A stretch of DNA of 27,707 nucleotides from contig JBKHBT010000041.1 of assembly GCA_046542255.1 (NCBI GenBank), positions 1 to 27,707 of the forward strand, written 5' to 3'. Within the stretch, counting starts at the first letter, position 1, and each line of letters opens with the position of its first letter. The position numbers and the translations under genes were made by a program. The notes beneath the pieces were generated by a model, which searched no databases, was not told the origin of the DNA, and saw nothing but the letters and a program-made list of their open reading frames with translations. Source of the DNA: JBKHBT01 sp046542255. GTDB taxonomy: Bacteria; UBP14; UBA6098; JBKHBT01. Shown in pieces: positions 1 to 8,217 of this stretch.

Positions 1-2
1 CC

Positions 3-1514
3 CAAAAAAGCCGAAAGCCCAATAATGATAATAGCTACAGGCGAGGAAGCCATCTGTTTATTATATTTGCGATTCTTGCCGCTGCAATGCATCCTATTTT
101 GTCATGGAGCTTGATTTTCATCCCTATCGTTTTTATCTCGAGAAAATTCAAGAGCAACCGATTAAGCTATTCGCTCGCAATCGTTGGAATCGGTTTAATA
201 ACTGTTCTCGTTATAGATGGATTTACCCAAATCACAGGCCGAGAAAACATTTTCCTGATCCTATCTGATTTCAAATACTTTATAAGCCTGGATCATTGGC
301 GAAATGTTCTTAACTACCTGCTATTTACCACCGCTGTTTTGTCGATAATTTTCTTATCCGAGAAAGATTTCCGGCCCAGGACAGTTAACTGGATATATCT
401 ATATGCTGGCAGTGTTGTGGCATTTTTCATGATAGTCTTCCTGGATTTCAAATTCGGAGGTGGCGACCAGGATTTATCAGCAGTAATTACCCTTCCGATA
501 ACGCTTTTTGCTGCAAGCAAAGCTGGACGCGTTAAATCAAAGCAACTGTCAGCCTTTATTTTCTCGCTTTCTATTATATTTTTTATGATAATTGGTATCT
601 ATGGAATATCCGATAGATTAGAACATGAAAGGGCCATGCAATTTTCTCTCGATCAGGGCGCACCGTATCTTGCCGATGATAGTTATCCTGCCATTCGAAG
701 ATTGGCATATCTATCATGTATGCAGGATCAAGAATATTCCGATTCGACTGCAATGGAATATGGAATAAGACATGCCTATAAAGCAATCGAAAAATTTCCA
801 CGAGACAGAAATCTCTACATGTATATCACTTCTTATTATAGAAGAAGAGGAGCCTACGAAATGACTCGCAATCTGCTTACATATACTTTCATAAATGCAC
901 AGGGTGGCTACGAAGTAATAGGCAATCTGGTCGATATCCATAGAGAATGGAAAAACCAGGAAGCCATCGAGAATTCGCCTTTTATGTTCCCAAAAGTGCA
1001 GAAATCTGATTTGAACTATGGCAAATCCCATAAAGAGACAATGCAGATGATCGATGAGGTTGTCGAAAGCCTCGAGCCGGAGACAATCAAAAGAATTAAT
1101 CACGACAGCGAAAAGCCGATGTGGGTCATTCGTGTCGATAGTGTGCCATTTCGTATCGAATTTTATGATGACAATATCGCTCTCATATCACCGGTATCAT
1201 TCCTTCCCAATGCAAAAGAGCATTCGCCAGATATCCTATGGCACATCTGGCCTATCAACCGTTCGAGAGAAATATGGCCGATCAAATTTGTCTTCTTCCG
1301 TGATGTTTTGCTTCTGGTTACGCGCATATCGCCAGAATCGATGAATCGAGATAGGCTTATGTCTCTTATGAACAAGATGAAGAAAATTCGAAAAGAGAAT
1401 ACTCCTATCATTCAGGCACAAGTCGATGATGAGGTGATACATATCACTGCTGAAAAGCCATTTATTATGCCTGAAAAGGACAGGTCTTCAAATGATTCTT
1501 TGCCCAATCAGTAA
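3..1514 (+). CDS. Polytopic membrane protein with C-terminal soluble domain, 5' end outside window
   Basis: The reading frame is open to the left edge of the window. The first ATG (87) has no Shine-Dalgarno sequence and the residues before it are already hydrophobic, so I treat the gene as 5'-truncated. Counting from that Met, about six hydrophobic segments are visible (roughly residues 1-18, 26-43, 73-91, 101-121, 131-146, 153-173). A soluble region of about 300 residues follows. Its first part (about 205-290) is helical and rich in Tyr/Arg, resembling a degenerate TPR; the last part is mixed alpha/beta with no motif I recognise. A glycosyltransferase lies directly downstream but has its own promoter, so a role in surface glycan or protein glycosylation (a polytopic mannosyltransferase-like protein with C-terminal repeats) is only a guess. 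I do not recognise the family. Confidence 0.75.
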   Translation, partial: QKSRKPNNDNSYRRGSHLFIIFAILAAAMHPILSWSLIFIPIVFISRKFKSNRLSYSLAIVGIGLITVLVIDGFTQITGRENIFLILSDFKYFISLDHWRNVLNYLLFTTAVLSIIFLSEKDFRPRTVNWIYLYAGSVVAFFMIVFLDFKFGGGDQDLSAVITLPITLFAASKAGRVKSKQLSAFIFSLSIIFFMIIGIYGISDRLEHERAMQFSLDQGAPYLADDSYPAIRRLAYLSCMQDQEYSDSTAMEYGIRHAYKAIEKFPRDRNLYMYITSYYRRRGAYEMTRNLLTYTFINAQGGYEVIGNLVDIHREWKNQEAIENSPFMFPKVQKSDLNYGKSHKETMQMIDEVVESLEPETIKRINHDSEKPMWVIRVDSVPFRIEFYDDNIALISPVSFLPNAKEHSPDILWHIWPINRSREIWPIKFVFFRDVLLLVTRISPESMNRDRLMSLMNKMKKIRKENTPIIQAQVDDEVIHITAEKPFIMPEKDRSSNDSLPNQ

Positions 1515-1531
1515 AAATTCATAATTCAAGT

Positions 1532-1560
1532 TTGCCAAAAGTTTTCGAAATTCATATATT
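1532..1560 (+). promoter_or_regulatory. Sigma-70-type promoter for the GT9 gene
   Basis: TTGCCA (1532-1537) and TATATT (1555-1560) are separated by exactly 17 bases, each hexamer matching the consensus at 5 of 6 positions. Transcription would start near 1567, giving a leader of only 13-16 bases before the glycosyltransferase ATG. The same hexamers recur upstream of groES with a 16-base spacer. Confidence 0.55.
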
Positions 1561-1579
1561 TGGGAAAATTTGAAAGGCA

Positions 1580-2650
1580 ATGATGAAAACTCCCGAGAAG
1601 ATAAAATCCATAAAAAGGTTTCGTAAATATACCCGGCGATTTTTTATGGTATTTTATAATCTATTTTTCAAAAAGCAGAGTAAGAAATTGCCGCCAGATG
1701 ATTTTAACTCGATAATTATTCTATTGCAAGAAAAGCTCGGTGATGGCATTTTGATGATGCCTCTTTTAAACACGCTACATCGAGAATTCCCGGATGCAAT
1801 AATCGATGTCATCGCATCCAAATACAATCATTACCTTTTCGAGAATATCGTTTATATTCGCAATGTCTTTATTTTCAAGAAAAATCATGGGCAGCTTTTC
1901 AAATCATTGAAAAACCAAAGCTATGATATTTTCTATAATCCCAAAGACCATGCATCTCTGACAGCGACTACCATAACCCGCAAAATCGATGCAAAATATA
2001 AAATCGGCTTCGATTTCGATAATCATAATAAATTTTATAATATACTTCTCGAAAATCCCGAAGAGATGCGAATTGTCGAAAAAAATGCAAAGATTCTCGA
2101 GCTTTTCGATATCGATACCTGTTTGGACACAAGATTGCATATCCCTGAAGAATCTTTCGAATATATCGATAATCTCGATATATTATCCCGGGATAAGAAA
2201 TATGCCGCAATCAACCTTTCGCCTGGCGTCTTGAAAAGAAAATGGACAGTCGAAGGATGGGCCGAGATTTGCAGATATATTCTCGATAATGGCTATGCCG
2301 ATAAAATTCTCATGATTGCTATGCCTCGCGATAAAAAGGATGCCATCGAAATAAAAAAATCGATTGGCGAGAGCTTAGTATATCCAATAGCTACAAGGAA
2401 TCTTTTCGATGCTGCTGTGATTATTAAAGAAGCAGAATTTCTTGTTTCGCCGGATACATCATTGATACATATTGCAGCAATGGTCGGCACCAAAGTAATC
2501 GGCCTATACAGCTCCAATGAAAAAAACGTCAAACGCTTTGCTCCTTTCGCTATCGAAAATAAAGTAATAAAATCCGAGGATGATCTAATAAGCTCCATTC
2601 CAGCAGATTTTGTGAAGAAGCAAATCGATGATTTGTCAATGAATCAATAA
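1580..2650 (+). CDS. Glycosyltransferase family 9 (heptosyltransferase-like)
   Basis: GT9 enzymes transfer heptose or related sugars from nucleotide-activated donors onto lipid A core or other surface glycans at the cytoplasmic face of the inner membrane. Residues 45-61 carry the N-terminal signature, a hydrophobic strand followed by LGDGILMMP (the usual G-D-x-(I/L)-L-x-x-P). The C-terminal donor-binding half carries SPDTSLIHIAAMVGT near residues 290-304, matching the family's D-(T/S)-x-x-x-H-x-A-x-x-x-x-(T/P) pattern. A basic, aromatic N-terminal extension of about 40 residues could sit at the membrane. Length (356 aa) is typical. Two adjacent ATGs compete; the GAAAGG at 1572-1577 is better spaced for the second (1583). 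Acceptor and sugar cannot be told from sequence. Confidence 0.85.
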   Translation: MMKTPEKIKSIKRFRKYTRRFFMVFYNLFFKKQSKKLPPDDFNSIIILLQEKLGDGILMMPLLNTLHREFPDAIIDVIASKYNHYLFENIVYIRNVFIFKKNHGQLFKSLKNQSYDIFYNPKDHASLTATTITRKIDAKYKIGFDFDNHNKFYNILLENPEEMRIVEKNAKILELFDIDTCLDTRLHIPEESFEYIDNLDILSRDKKYAAINLSPGVLKRKWTVEGWAEICRYILDNGYADKILMIAMPRDKKDAIEIKKSIGESLVYPIATRNLFDAAVIIKEAEFLVSPDTSLIHIAAMVGTKVIGLYSSNEKNVKRFAPFAIENKVIKSEDDLISSIPADFVKKQIDDLSMNQ

Positions 2651-2752
2651 GAATCGAAGTATTATAATAAAGAAAAGCTTGACAAGATATGGTCTAAATC
2701 TTAATTTTCTTATACTTATATTGCAGAGTACTATATTTATGGAGGATATAAT

Positions 2753-3901
2753 ATGAAAAAAGCAATCTTTATAATCGCATTTATTACAATAGTTTTATTT
2801 ATGGGATGTGGTGATGAAAGGCCGGTTAATGAATATGAATATGCATTTCCATACCTCGAATTTGCCGAAAGGTCATATCTGGTCGGTATTCGGCGTACTA
2901 AACAGGCCGAAGTTTTTGCCCTCGAGACTTATGAAGACTCGGTCGATATTAATGATTTAGTCTGGAGTAGCGAAGATGAATCGATTGCAGAAGTCGATAG
3001 GTTCGGTATTATTACTGGAGTCGCTGAAGGCTCGACAAAGATACGCGTCCAATATGATGGCCTTGTCGATGAAACCGATGTGATTGTTATACCAGAAGAG
3101 ATCTGCTCATTACGTATTATTCCTCAGGAGAAATATTCTCTACAAGGCGCTGTATTCGACTATAATGTACGCTATTTTAATTTCAGCGGAACTGAAGTAT
3201 TCCCACCTGTCGATCCAACATGGGAGAGTACAAATGAAGATGTAGCAATAATTGATGAAGATGGCTCATGTCAAACAGGTAACCTTGGCAGCACAAACAT
3301 AATTGCAACTGTATATGGTGTTTCGGATACTGCCAAACTGCATGTAATCGACTATAATCCCGAAGGCGATATCCTTCCCCTTTTCGTGGGTAATTATTGG
3401 AAATACCAAAGAGAAACTGTGATCGATGAAGTCTCTTATATAGACACTGTAACACTCATGGTAACAGGCGATACGACCCTTATTACAACCACCTGCAAAA
3501 AGCTAAGATGGCGAAAAGATGGCGACTTTTTCGGCGAGACGCGCTATGTATTTTCGGATGACCTTGGAATATACACCGCCGGATATCGAGAAAACGATAC
3601 TTTGATGGCCGATGTTTACTCTATTCCACGTATCTGGCGAAAATATCCAGCTATTGTCGAGGAAGAATATAATACCTTCGAGCGGTATGAGCCTGATTCG
3701 GTTATGATTTCGGTAGTAGATACAGATTATTCATTCATGACTCCAGGCGGCAGCTTCGAGAGCTTTGAATACTTCACCACAGAAAATATCTACGACCAGG
3801 AACATTATTATTTTGCGCCGAATATCGGTATGGTCGGTTTTCTGGGGTTCAGAAGTGGCGGACTTGCTGCAAAGCTTGAGCTTATCGACTATCGAATATA
3901 A
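2753..3901 (+). CDS. Secreted lipoprotein with two Big_2-type Ig-like domains
   Basis: The N-terminus is a lipoprotein signal: two lysines, a hydrophobic core and a lipobox ending LFMGC, with Cys19 as the lipidation site and Gly-Asp after it. Residues about 40-115 contain a Big_2-like repeat (WSSEDESIAEVDRFGIITGV, then a Gly-rich strand), and a second copy spans about 125-200 (WESTNEDVAIIDEDG, then TGNLGSTNI). The remaining roughly 180 residues start with the 'LFVGNYWKYQ' motif common in secreted proteins of this bacterial group and are beta-rich; their function is unknown. A strong GGAGG (2741-2745) fixes the start. A perfect TTGACA lies at 2679-2684 but only a poor -10 (TAATTT, 2702-2707) follows at the right spacing. 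Probably an envelope-attached adhesion or structural protein, by inference. Confidence 0.8.
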   Translation: MKKAIFIIAFITIVLFMGCGDERPVNEYEYAFPYLEFAERSYLVGIRRTKQAEVFALETYEDSVDINDLVWSSEDESIAEVDRFGIITGVAEGSTKIRVQYDGLVDETDVIVIPEEICSLRIIPQEKYSLQGAVFDYNVRYFNFSGTEVFPPVDPTWESTNEDVAIIDEDGSCQTGNLGSTNIIATVYGVSDTAKLHVIDYNPEGDILPLFVGNYWKYQRETVIDEVSYIDTVTLMVTGDTTLITTTCKKLRWRKDGDFFGETRYVFSDDLGIYTAGYRENDTLMADVYSIPRIWRKYPAIVEEEYNTFERYEPDSVMISVVDTDYSFMTPGGSFESFEYFTTENIYDQEHYYFAPNIGMVGFLGFRSGGLAAKLELIDYRI

Positions 3902-3958
3902 TTTTATGTACATAGATACAATTTTCATTAGCCCAAATTTTGATTCTGGCATTATAAT

Positions 3959-5245
3959 ATGAGAGAATATTTTGCGAAAAGTAGATTAGATAATGGTATT
4001 CGAGTCATAACTGATAGGCTGGAAGGCCGATTATCTGTTTCCATTGGAGTTTGGACGCTATCTGGTTCAAGGCATGACCCAAAAAACATGCCCGGGCTTG
4101 CACATCTTATCGAACACATGCTTTTCAAGGGTACTGAGAACTATTCTTCGAGGCAAATCAGTGAAATAATAGAATATAAAGGCGGTTCGATAGATGGCTA
4201 TACCGATTATGATGTTACCGCTATCATGCTCAAGCTCCTCTCGGATGAAATCCCAACCGGTATCAAAATCATCTCCGAAATGATAAATAGGCCGCTTATA
4301 GACAGCAAAATGCTCGAAAGTGAAAAAAAAGTCATTCTCGAAGAAATTACCGCCGACCGCGATGACAATAATAGCATGAGTTTCAATAACCTTTCCAGAA
4401 TTATGTGGCAAAATTATCCACTATCTCATGAAATACTCGGCAATCCTGAATCCATTGCCAGAATCATGCCGAATGATATAAGGCAATATCTGGATAGATA
4501 CTATTCTCCGCAAAGGACATTAATCTCGGCAGTCGGTAATGTGTGCCATGACGATTTCCTTGATATGATAGAAAATGCTTTCTCCAATATACCCAAAATG
4601 GCAAATATTCCACAAGCTGAAGAGCCAGTTCTCAATGAACTGCAAACCCTAAACCTTGTTAAAGACAATATTTTGCAGGCAATGGTTTATGTCGTGATTC
4701 CGATAGGCAATATCGATACCAAGGATCGTTATGGATACTCTCTTATGACCTCTGCACTGGGAAGTGGCTCTGCTTCGCGGCTTTTTCAGAAGCTTCGCGA
4801 AGAACATTCGCTGGCATATTCAACCGGTGCATGGATGGAGAATTTCGCCGACCAGAGTTTCATAATATGCTATGCAGACACCAATGAAAATGGCGCAAAA
4901 CCTGCAATAGATATGATTCTTGCCGAACTCGATGATATAATGAAAAATGGAATGGGCAAAAAGGAATTGGGCAGAATGAAAAACACTATCGCAGGCAAGC
5001 TGGCATTATCAACTGAAAGCACATCGAGCATGCTTCAGAGGCTTATGACAAATGAAATAATTCTTGGTAATCATATAACGATAGAACAATCGATTGAAAA
5101 TTTCCGTAATTTCCCAAAAGATAGAATACAAGAGCTGGCTAATAAAAAATTTAATAAAGACAATATTTTGCTCTTTGGATATGGCAATATCCCTGAAAAT
5201 ATTAATATCAAAGGTTTTAGGAGAATATGGCATCAGAAAAAGTAG
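3959..5245 (+). CDS. Zinc peptidase, M16 family (single-unit, processing-peptidase type)
   Basis: M16B metallopeptidase that cleaves peptides inside a clamshell formed by two homologous halves. The inverted zinc motif HLIEH is at residues 49-53, and the third ligand lies in ILEEI, with Glu129 exactly 76 residues after His53 as expected. The C-terminal half has the GSGSASRLFQKLREEHSLAY segment typical of the family. Length (428 aa) is normal for a one-chain M16B enzyme. No signal peptide is visible, so it is probably cytoplasmic. The start has no clear Shine-Dalgarno, but homology begins within ten residues of it (LDNGIRVIT). The gene overlaps dut by 19 bases; M16B genes beside dut are a recurrent bacterial arrangement. 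Confidence 0.93.
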   Translation: MREYFAKSRLDNGIRVITDRLEGRLSVSIGVWTLSGSRHDPKNMPGLAHLIEHMLFKGTENYSSRQISEIIEYKGGSIDGYTDYDVTAIMLKLLSDEIPTGIKIISEMINRPLIDSKMLESEKKVILEEITADRDDNNSMSFNNLSRIMWQNYPLSHEILGNPESIARIMPNDIRQYLDRYYSPQRTLISAVGNVCHDDFLDMIENAFSNIPKMANIPQAEEPVLNELQTLNLVKDNILQAMVYVVIPIGNIDTKDRYGYSLMTSALGSGSASRLFQKLREEHSLAYSTGAWMENFADQSFIICYADTNENGAKPAIDMILAELDDIMKNGMGKKELGRMKNTIAGKLALSTESTSSMLQRLMTNEIILGNHITIEQSIENFRNFPKDRIQELANKKFNKDNILLFGYGNIPENINIKGFRRIWHQKK

Positions 5246-5694
5246 AAATAGGCAAAGTGAAAATAGGCATAGAGCTTCTCTATGATGAGGGCCAATTGCC
5301 TGTAAAAATGTCAGAGAATGCTGCTGGCTATGATATTCGTGCGGCTTTATCCAGGCCGGTCAGATTATCCCCCGGCGAAAGGGAACTTATCCCGACAGGT
5401 TTTTCAATTGAGATACCGATAGGGTATGAAGCGCAGATTCGTCCCCGAAGCGGGCTTGCAATCAGATACGGTATAACCTGCCTGAATAGCCCCGGGACAA
5501 TTGATTCCGATTATCGCGGAGAAGTGATGGTAGTGCTTGCAAACCTCGGCCAAATAGAATTCATAATAGAACCGGGCCAGAGAATAGCACAAATGATTAT
5601 CCAGAAACTTCCCGAAGTCGAGATAATCGAAAAAAAGAAGCTTTCCGAAACAGGTAGAGGCGATGGCGGCTTCGGTTCCACTGGTATTTCATAA
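5227..5694 (+). CDS. dut: dUTP diphosphatase (dUTPase)
   Basis: Hydrolyses dUTP to dUMP and pyrophosphate, keeping uracil out of DNA and supplying dTMP synthesis; the family works as a homotrimer in the cytoplasm. All five trimeric-dUTPase motifs are present in order: AGYDIRA (33-39), PRSGLA (73-78), the uracil-binding loop ending GTIDSDYRGE (90-99), RIAQ (119-122), and the C-terminal Gly-rich GRGDGGFGSTG (143-153) that closes over the nucleotide. At 155 aa it is full length. Translation starts inside the 3' end of the M16 gene, with AGGAG at 5219-5223 just ahead of the ATG, so the two genes are co-transcribed. Confidence 0.97.
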   Translation: MASEKVEIGKVKIGIELLYDEGQLPVKMSENAAGYDIRAALSRPVRLSPGERELIPTGFSIEIPIGYEAQIRPRSGLAIRYGITCLNSPGTIDSDYRGEVMVVLANLGQIEFIIEPGQRIAQMIIQKLPEVEIIEKKKLSETGRGDGGFGSTGIS

Positions 5695-5767
5695 ATAATT
5701 AAAAAAACTTTCTTTTCTATAATAATCTATATACATTGTAAATAGATTTGAAAACCAAGGCGAGGCG

Positions 5768-6337
5768 ATGGAAAAAAGAATAACTATAATGATTCTATGT
5801 ATATTTGCCACACAGGCTTTCGCTATCGACTGGGACGAGCGTCTCTCCGCCAAAGTCAGAGAGGACCTCAAATGCCCGGCGATGGATATTTCTATGGAGA
5901 CGGCATCTATTTTGGGTAGCAAGGAATTTGCTATGGGTGCAAATCTCGCTGTTTATACTTTTGGCAATGATCGGCTTGATGATATGGCAAACATAGCGAC
6001 ATTATCGCTCGGAACAGGCGCAGCTATAACAACATCGCTGAAGACGATCATAAATCGAAAAAGACCGCTTGAGACGGAGGAAGACAGATCCCCGAGATGG
6101 GATTCGTCTTTTCCATCCGGCCATGCTACAGCAGCTTTTTCAACCGCTGTTTCTTATGGCTTGCAGAATAAAAAGCTTATGGTGCCGCTTCTTACCGGAG
6201 CGGCTATCGTGGCTTTTACCAGAGTATATCTGGGCCATCACTATATTATAGATGTTATAGCCGGTGCTATTGTAGGTAGCGCATCTGCTATTATAATTTA
6301 TCAATTCCGCGAGGAAATATACGATAATATTCCTTGA
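5768..6337 (+). CDS. PAP2-superfamily phosphatase, exported
   Basis: Vanadium-haloperoxidase-fold acid phosphatase, probably acting on lipid phosphates such as undecaprenyl pyrophosphate or phosphatidate at the outer face of the inner membrane. All three active-site motifs are visible: K92-x6-R99-P100, P116-SGH119, and R152-x5-H158-x3-D162, with the usual Ser before Arg152 replaced by Thr. The N-terminus is a signal peptide or anchor ending near Ala-Phe-Ala (residues 17-19). Only about 190 residues long with few other hydrophobic stretches, it may be a soluble or weakly anchored periplasmic form. The start is supported by a purine-rich AAGGCGAGG before the ATG. It is followed at 28 bases by the metalloprotease gene, probably in one transcript. 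Substrate cannot be assigned. Confidence 0.87.
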   Translation: MEKRITIMILCIFATQAFAIDWDERLSAKVREDLKCPAMDISMETASILGSKEFAMGANLAVYTFGNDRLDDMANIATLSLGTGAAITTSLKTIINRKRPLETEEDRSPRWDSSFPSGHATAAFSTAVSYGLQNKKLMVPLLTGAAIVAFTRVYLGHHYIIDVIAGAIVGSASAIIIYQFREEIYDNIP

Positions 6338-6365
6338 TGGTTTGTAAAGTTAAGACTGGAGTATA

Positions 6366-7970
6366 ATGAAAAAACTCTTTTTAATAATAATGTCGATAAT
6401 ACCGCTAATTCTTATCGCCGGGCCATCGGCGACAGGTGTATTCCTAAAAAGCAAGGTCGAGCGGCCAGGATTGCCTTTTTATCTGGATTCGGAGCATTTC
6501 CGTGTGTGGTATGATACTACGGGGAATAATGCAATCGAAAATATTGATACATTGCCCGAAAACGGAATACCAGACTATGCAGAAAAAACGCTTGCATATC
6601 TCGAAGAATCCTGGCAAAAGCAATGTATCGAGCTTGGTTTCAATGAGCCTTTCTTAGATAGCAGCACGATTAGACATGCTAATAATGTCGGCGGTAATGA
6701 TAATTGGGATGTATATATTGTCAATATGGGCAGTGGATATTATGGCGGAACTGCCACTGATGAGTCCATGGGAAGGAATAAATCAACCGGCTTCATACAG
6801 ATAAACAGCCGGCTTCGCGATATACCAAGATATGAAGATGACCCATATCAGGCTCTGGCTGTAACATGTGCACATGAATTTCAGCATATGATTCAGTTCA
6901 CTTATAATAATAATAGAGCAAATCTCTGGCAGATGGAATGCACCGCAACCCTTATGGAAGAGGTCTGCTATGACGATGTAAATGATTATTATGCGTATCT
7001 TCCATATTATCTCGATAGGCAGTCTCTTCCGCTTTACAGTCATGGCAATGCGAGGGAATATGGTTCTGTTATCTGGCCTATCTATCTTGTAGAGCGGCAT
7101 GGTGTCGAGATTATTCGAAGATGGTGGGAACTTACCGATGATTCAAATATGCTCACCGGTATTCGTGAAGCCCTCGTTGAATTCGATTCTGATATGGACA
7201 GCGAATATGCCGAGTTCTGCCGCTGGAATATGATGATTGGTTCCAATGCAATCGAAGGCCATGGCTATTCCGAAGCTCCAAACTATCCGCTTCCCCTATT
7301 CGATGAAGAGCTGGATATCGATTTGATGGAAGCAGTCGATACAACTATCGGGATGGATATAGATGGGCCGTATGCATGTAAACATCTTGCTATACCAATA
7401 GAATCTTCTCTTGGAAAATATTCTCTTAGAAGAAATCTGGATGGTAATAGCGGTGTTTATGCTTCTATCGAGGATATTTCCTATGAAAATAGCTGGAATA
7501 TCCTTGTATCAGGTATTTTCCCGGATGGTTCTGAAAGCGTACCCTATGATGCTTCTATGGAAAATGCTTTTCTTGGTCCAGATAGCCTTCGAGCAGGTAT
7601 TAAAGAGCTTTGGCCCTATGACTATATTATAGTATCTCCGATTTCTCTCTTTGACAGCGGTGTTCCATTCAATCTAAAAATTACCGCCGATGTAGATCCC
7701 ATCGAAACCGCCATCGATAAGCCATATCCTAATCCGGTTCAAAAAGGCAATGAGATATATTTCCCCTTCTTCCTTTCGGAGACATCGGAGATTTTGCTAA
7801 TTATTTATGATGCCTCGGGTATGCCGGTCTATAAAATATCAGAGGTTTTGCATTCTGGCCCACATCGCAAATTTCCTTACTGGAAAACAGAAGACATAGC
7901 ATCTGGCCTATACCATTATAAACTCATCCTTCCCGAAGAAGAGCAATCTGGAATGATAATAGTAAAATAA
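6366..7970 (+). CDS. Secreted HExxH metalloprotease (MXAN_6640-like) with C-terminal sorting domain
   Basis: A signal peptide (residues 1-19, MKK plus a long Ile/Leu core) is followed by a predicted zinc protease domain with HEFQH at 170-174. Glu191 in the downstream WQMECTATLMEE segment is a good candidate third ligand of the gluzincin type. The arrangement resembles the MXAN_6640 family of putative metalloproteases. The region about 200-440 is beta-rich. The last 85 residues begin with PYPNP (453-457) and continue with an IYDASG strand, an ASGLYHY turn and a terminal IIVK, which is the layout of a type IX secretion (Por/T9SS type A) sorting domain. The protein is therefore likely exported across the outer membrane and then cleaved or anchored. 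GGAG at 6358-6361 supports the start. Natural substrate unknown. Confidence 0.82.
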   Translation: MKKLFLIIMSIIPLILIAGPSATGVFLKSKVERPGLPFYLDSEHFRVWYDTTGNNAIENIDTLPENGIPDYAEKTLAYLEESWQKQCIELGFNEPFLDSSTIRHANNVGGNDNWDVYIVNMGSGYYGGTATDESMGRNKSTGFIQINSRLRDIPRYEDDPYQALAVTCAHEFQHMIQFTYNNNRANLWQMECTATLMEEVCYDDVNDYYAYLPYYLDRQSLPLYSHGNAREYGSVIWPIYLVERHGVEIIRRWWELTDDSNMLTGIREALVEFDSDMDSEYAEFCRWNMMIGSNAIEGHGYSEAPNYPLPLFDEELDIDLMEAVDTTIGMDIDGPYACKHLAIPIESSLGKYSLRRNLDGNSGVYASIEDISYENSWNILVSGIFPDGSESVPYDASMENAFLGPDSLRAGIKELWPYDYIIVSPISLFDSGVPFNLKITADVDPIETAIDKPYPNPVQKGNEIYFPFFLSETSEILLIIYDASGMPVYKISEVLHSGPHRKFPYWKTEDIASGLYHYKLILPEEEQSGMIIVK

Positions 7971-8217
7971 ACTGGGCCATTTACTCCATTGTCTCTTCTA
8001 AACCATTCATATCGAGGTTTTACATTGTCTGGGTTCGTTCCCGGGTAGTGGTTTCGGCTTTGCTCAATCACCGCCTTGATTTAGTCTATAGGCAAAATGA
8101 ATTTAAAAAAGGCAGAATTGTAGTTTCGGTATAATGTGCAAAATCTAGTACTTGCTATTTTAGCTATTGATATATTTATTATTAATGCAAAAAATAAGTT
8201 TAGATATGGGAGTCATA

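Noticed and set aside
3953..3958. Perfect TATAAT directly before the M16 ATG
   Set aside because: As a -10 it would start transcription downstream of the ATG, inside conserved coding sequence, and no -35 lies at 16-18 bases.
8029..8044. tRNA T-arm-like sequence CTGGG-TTCGTT-CCCGG
   Set aside because: The loop is six rather than seven bases, and there is no matching acceptor stem or anticodon arm upstream at tRNA spacing.
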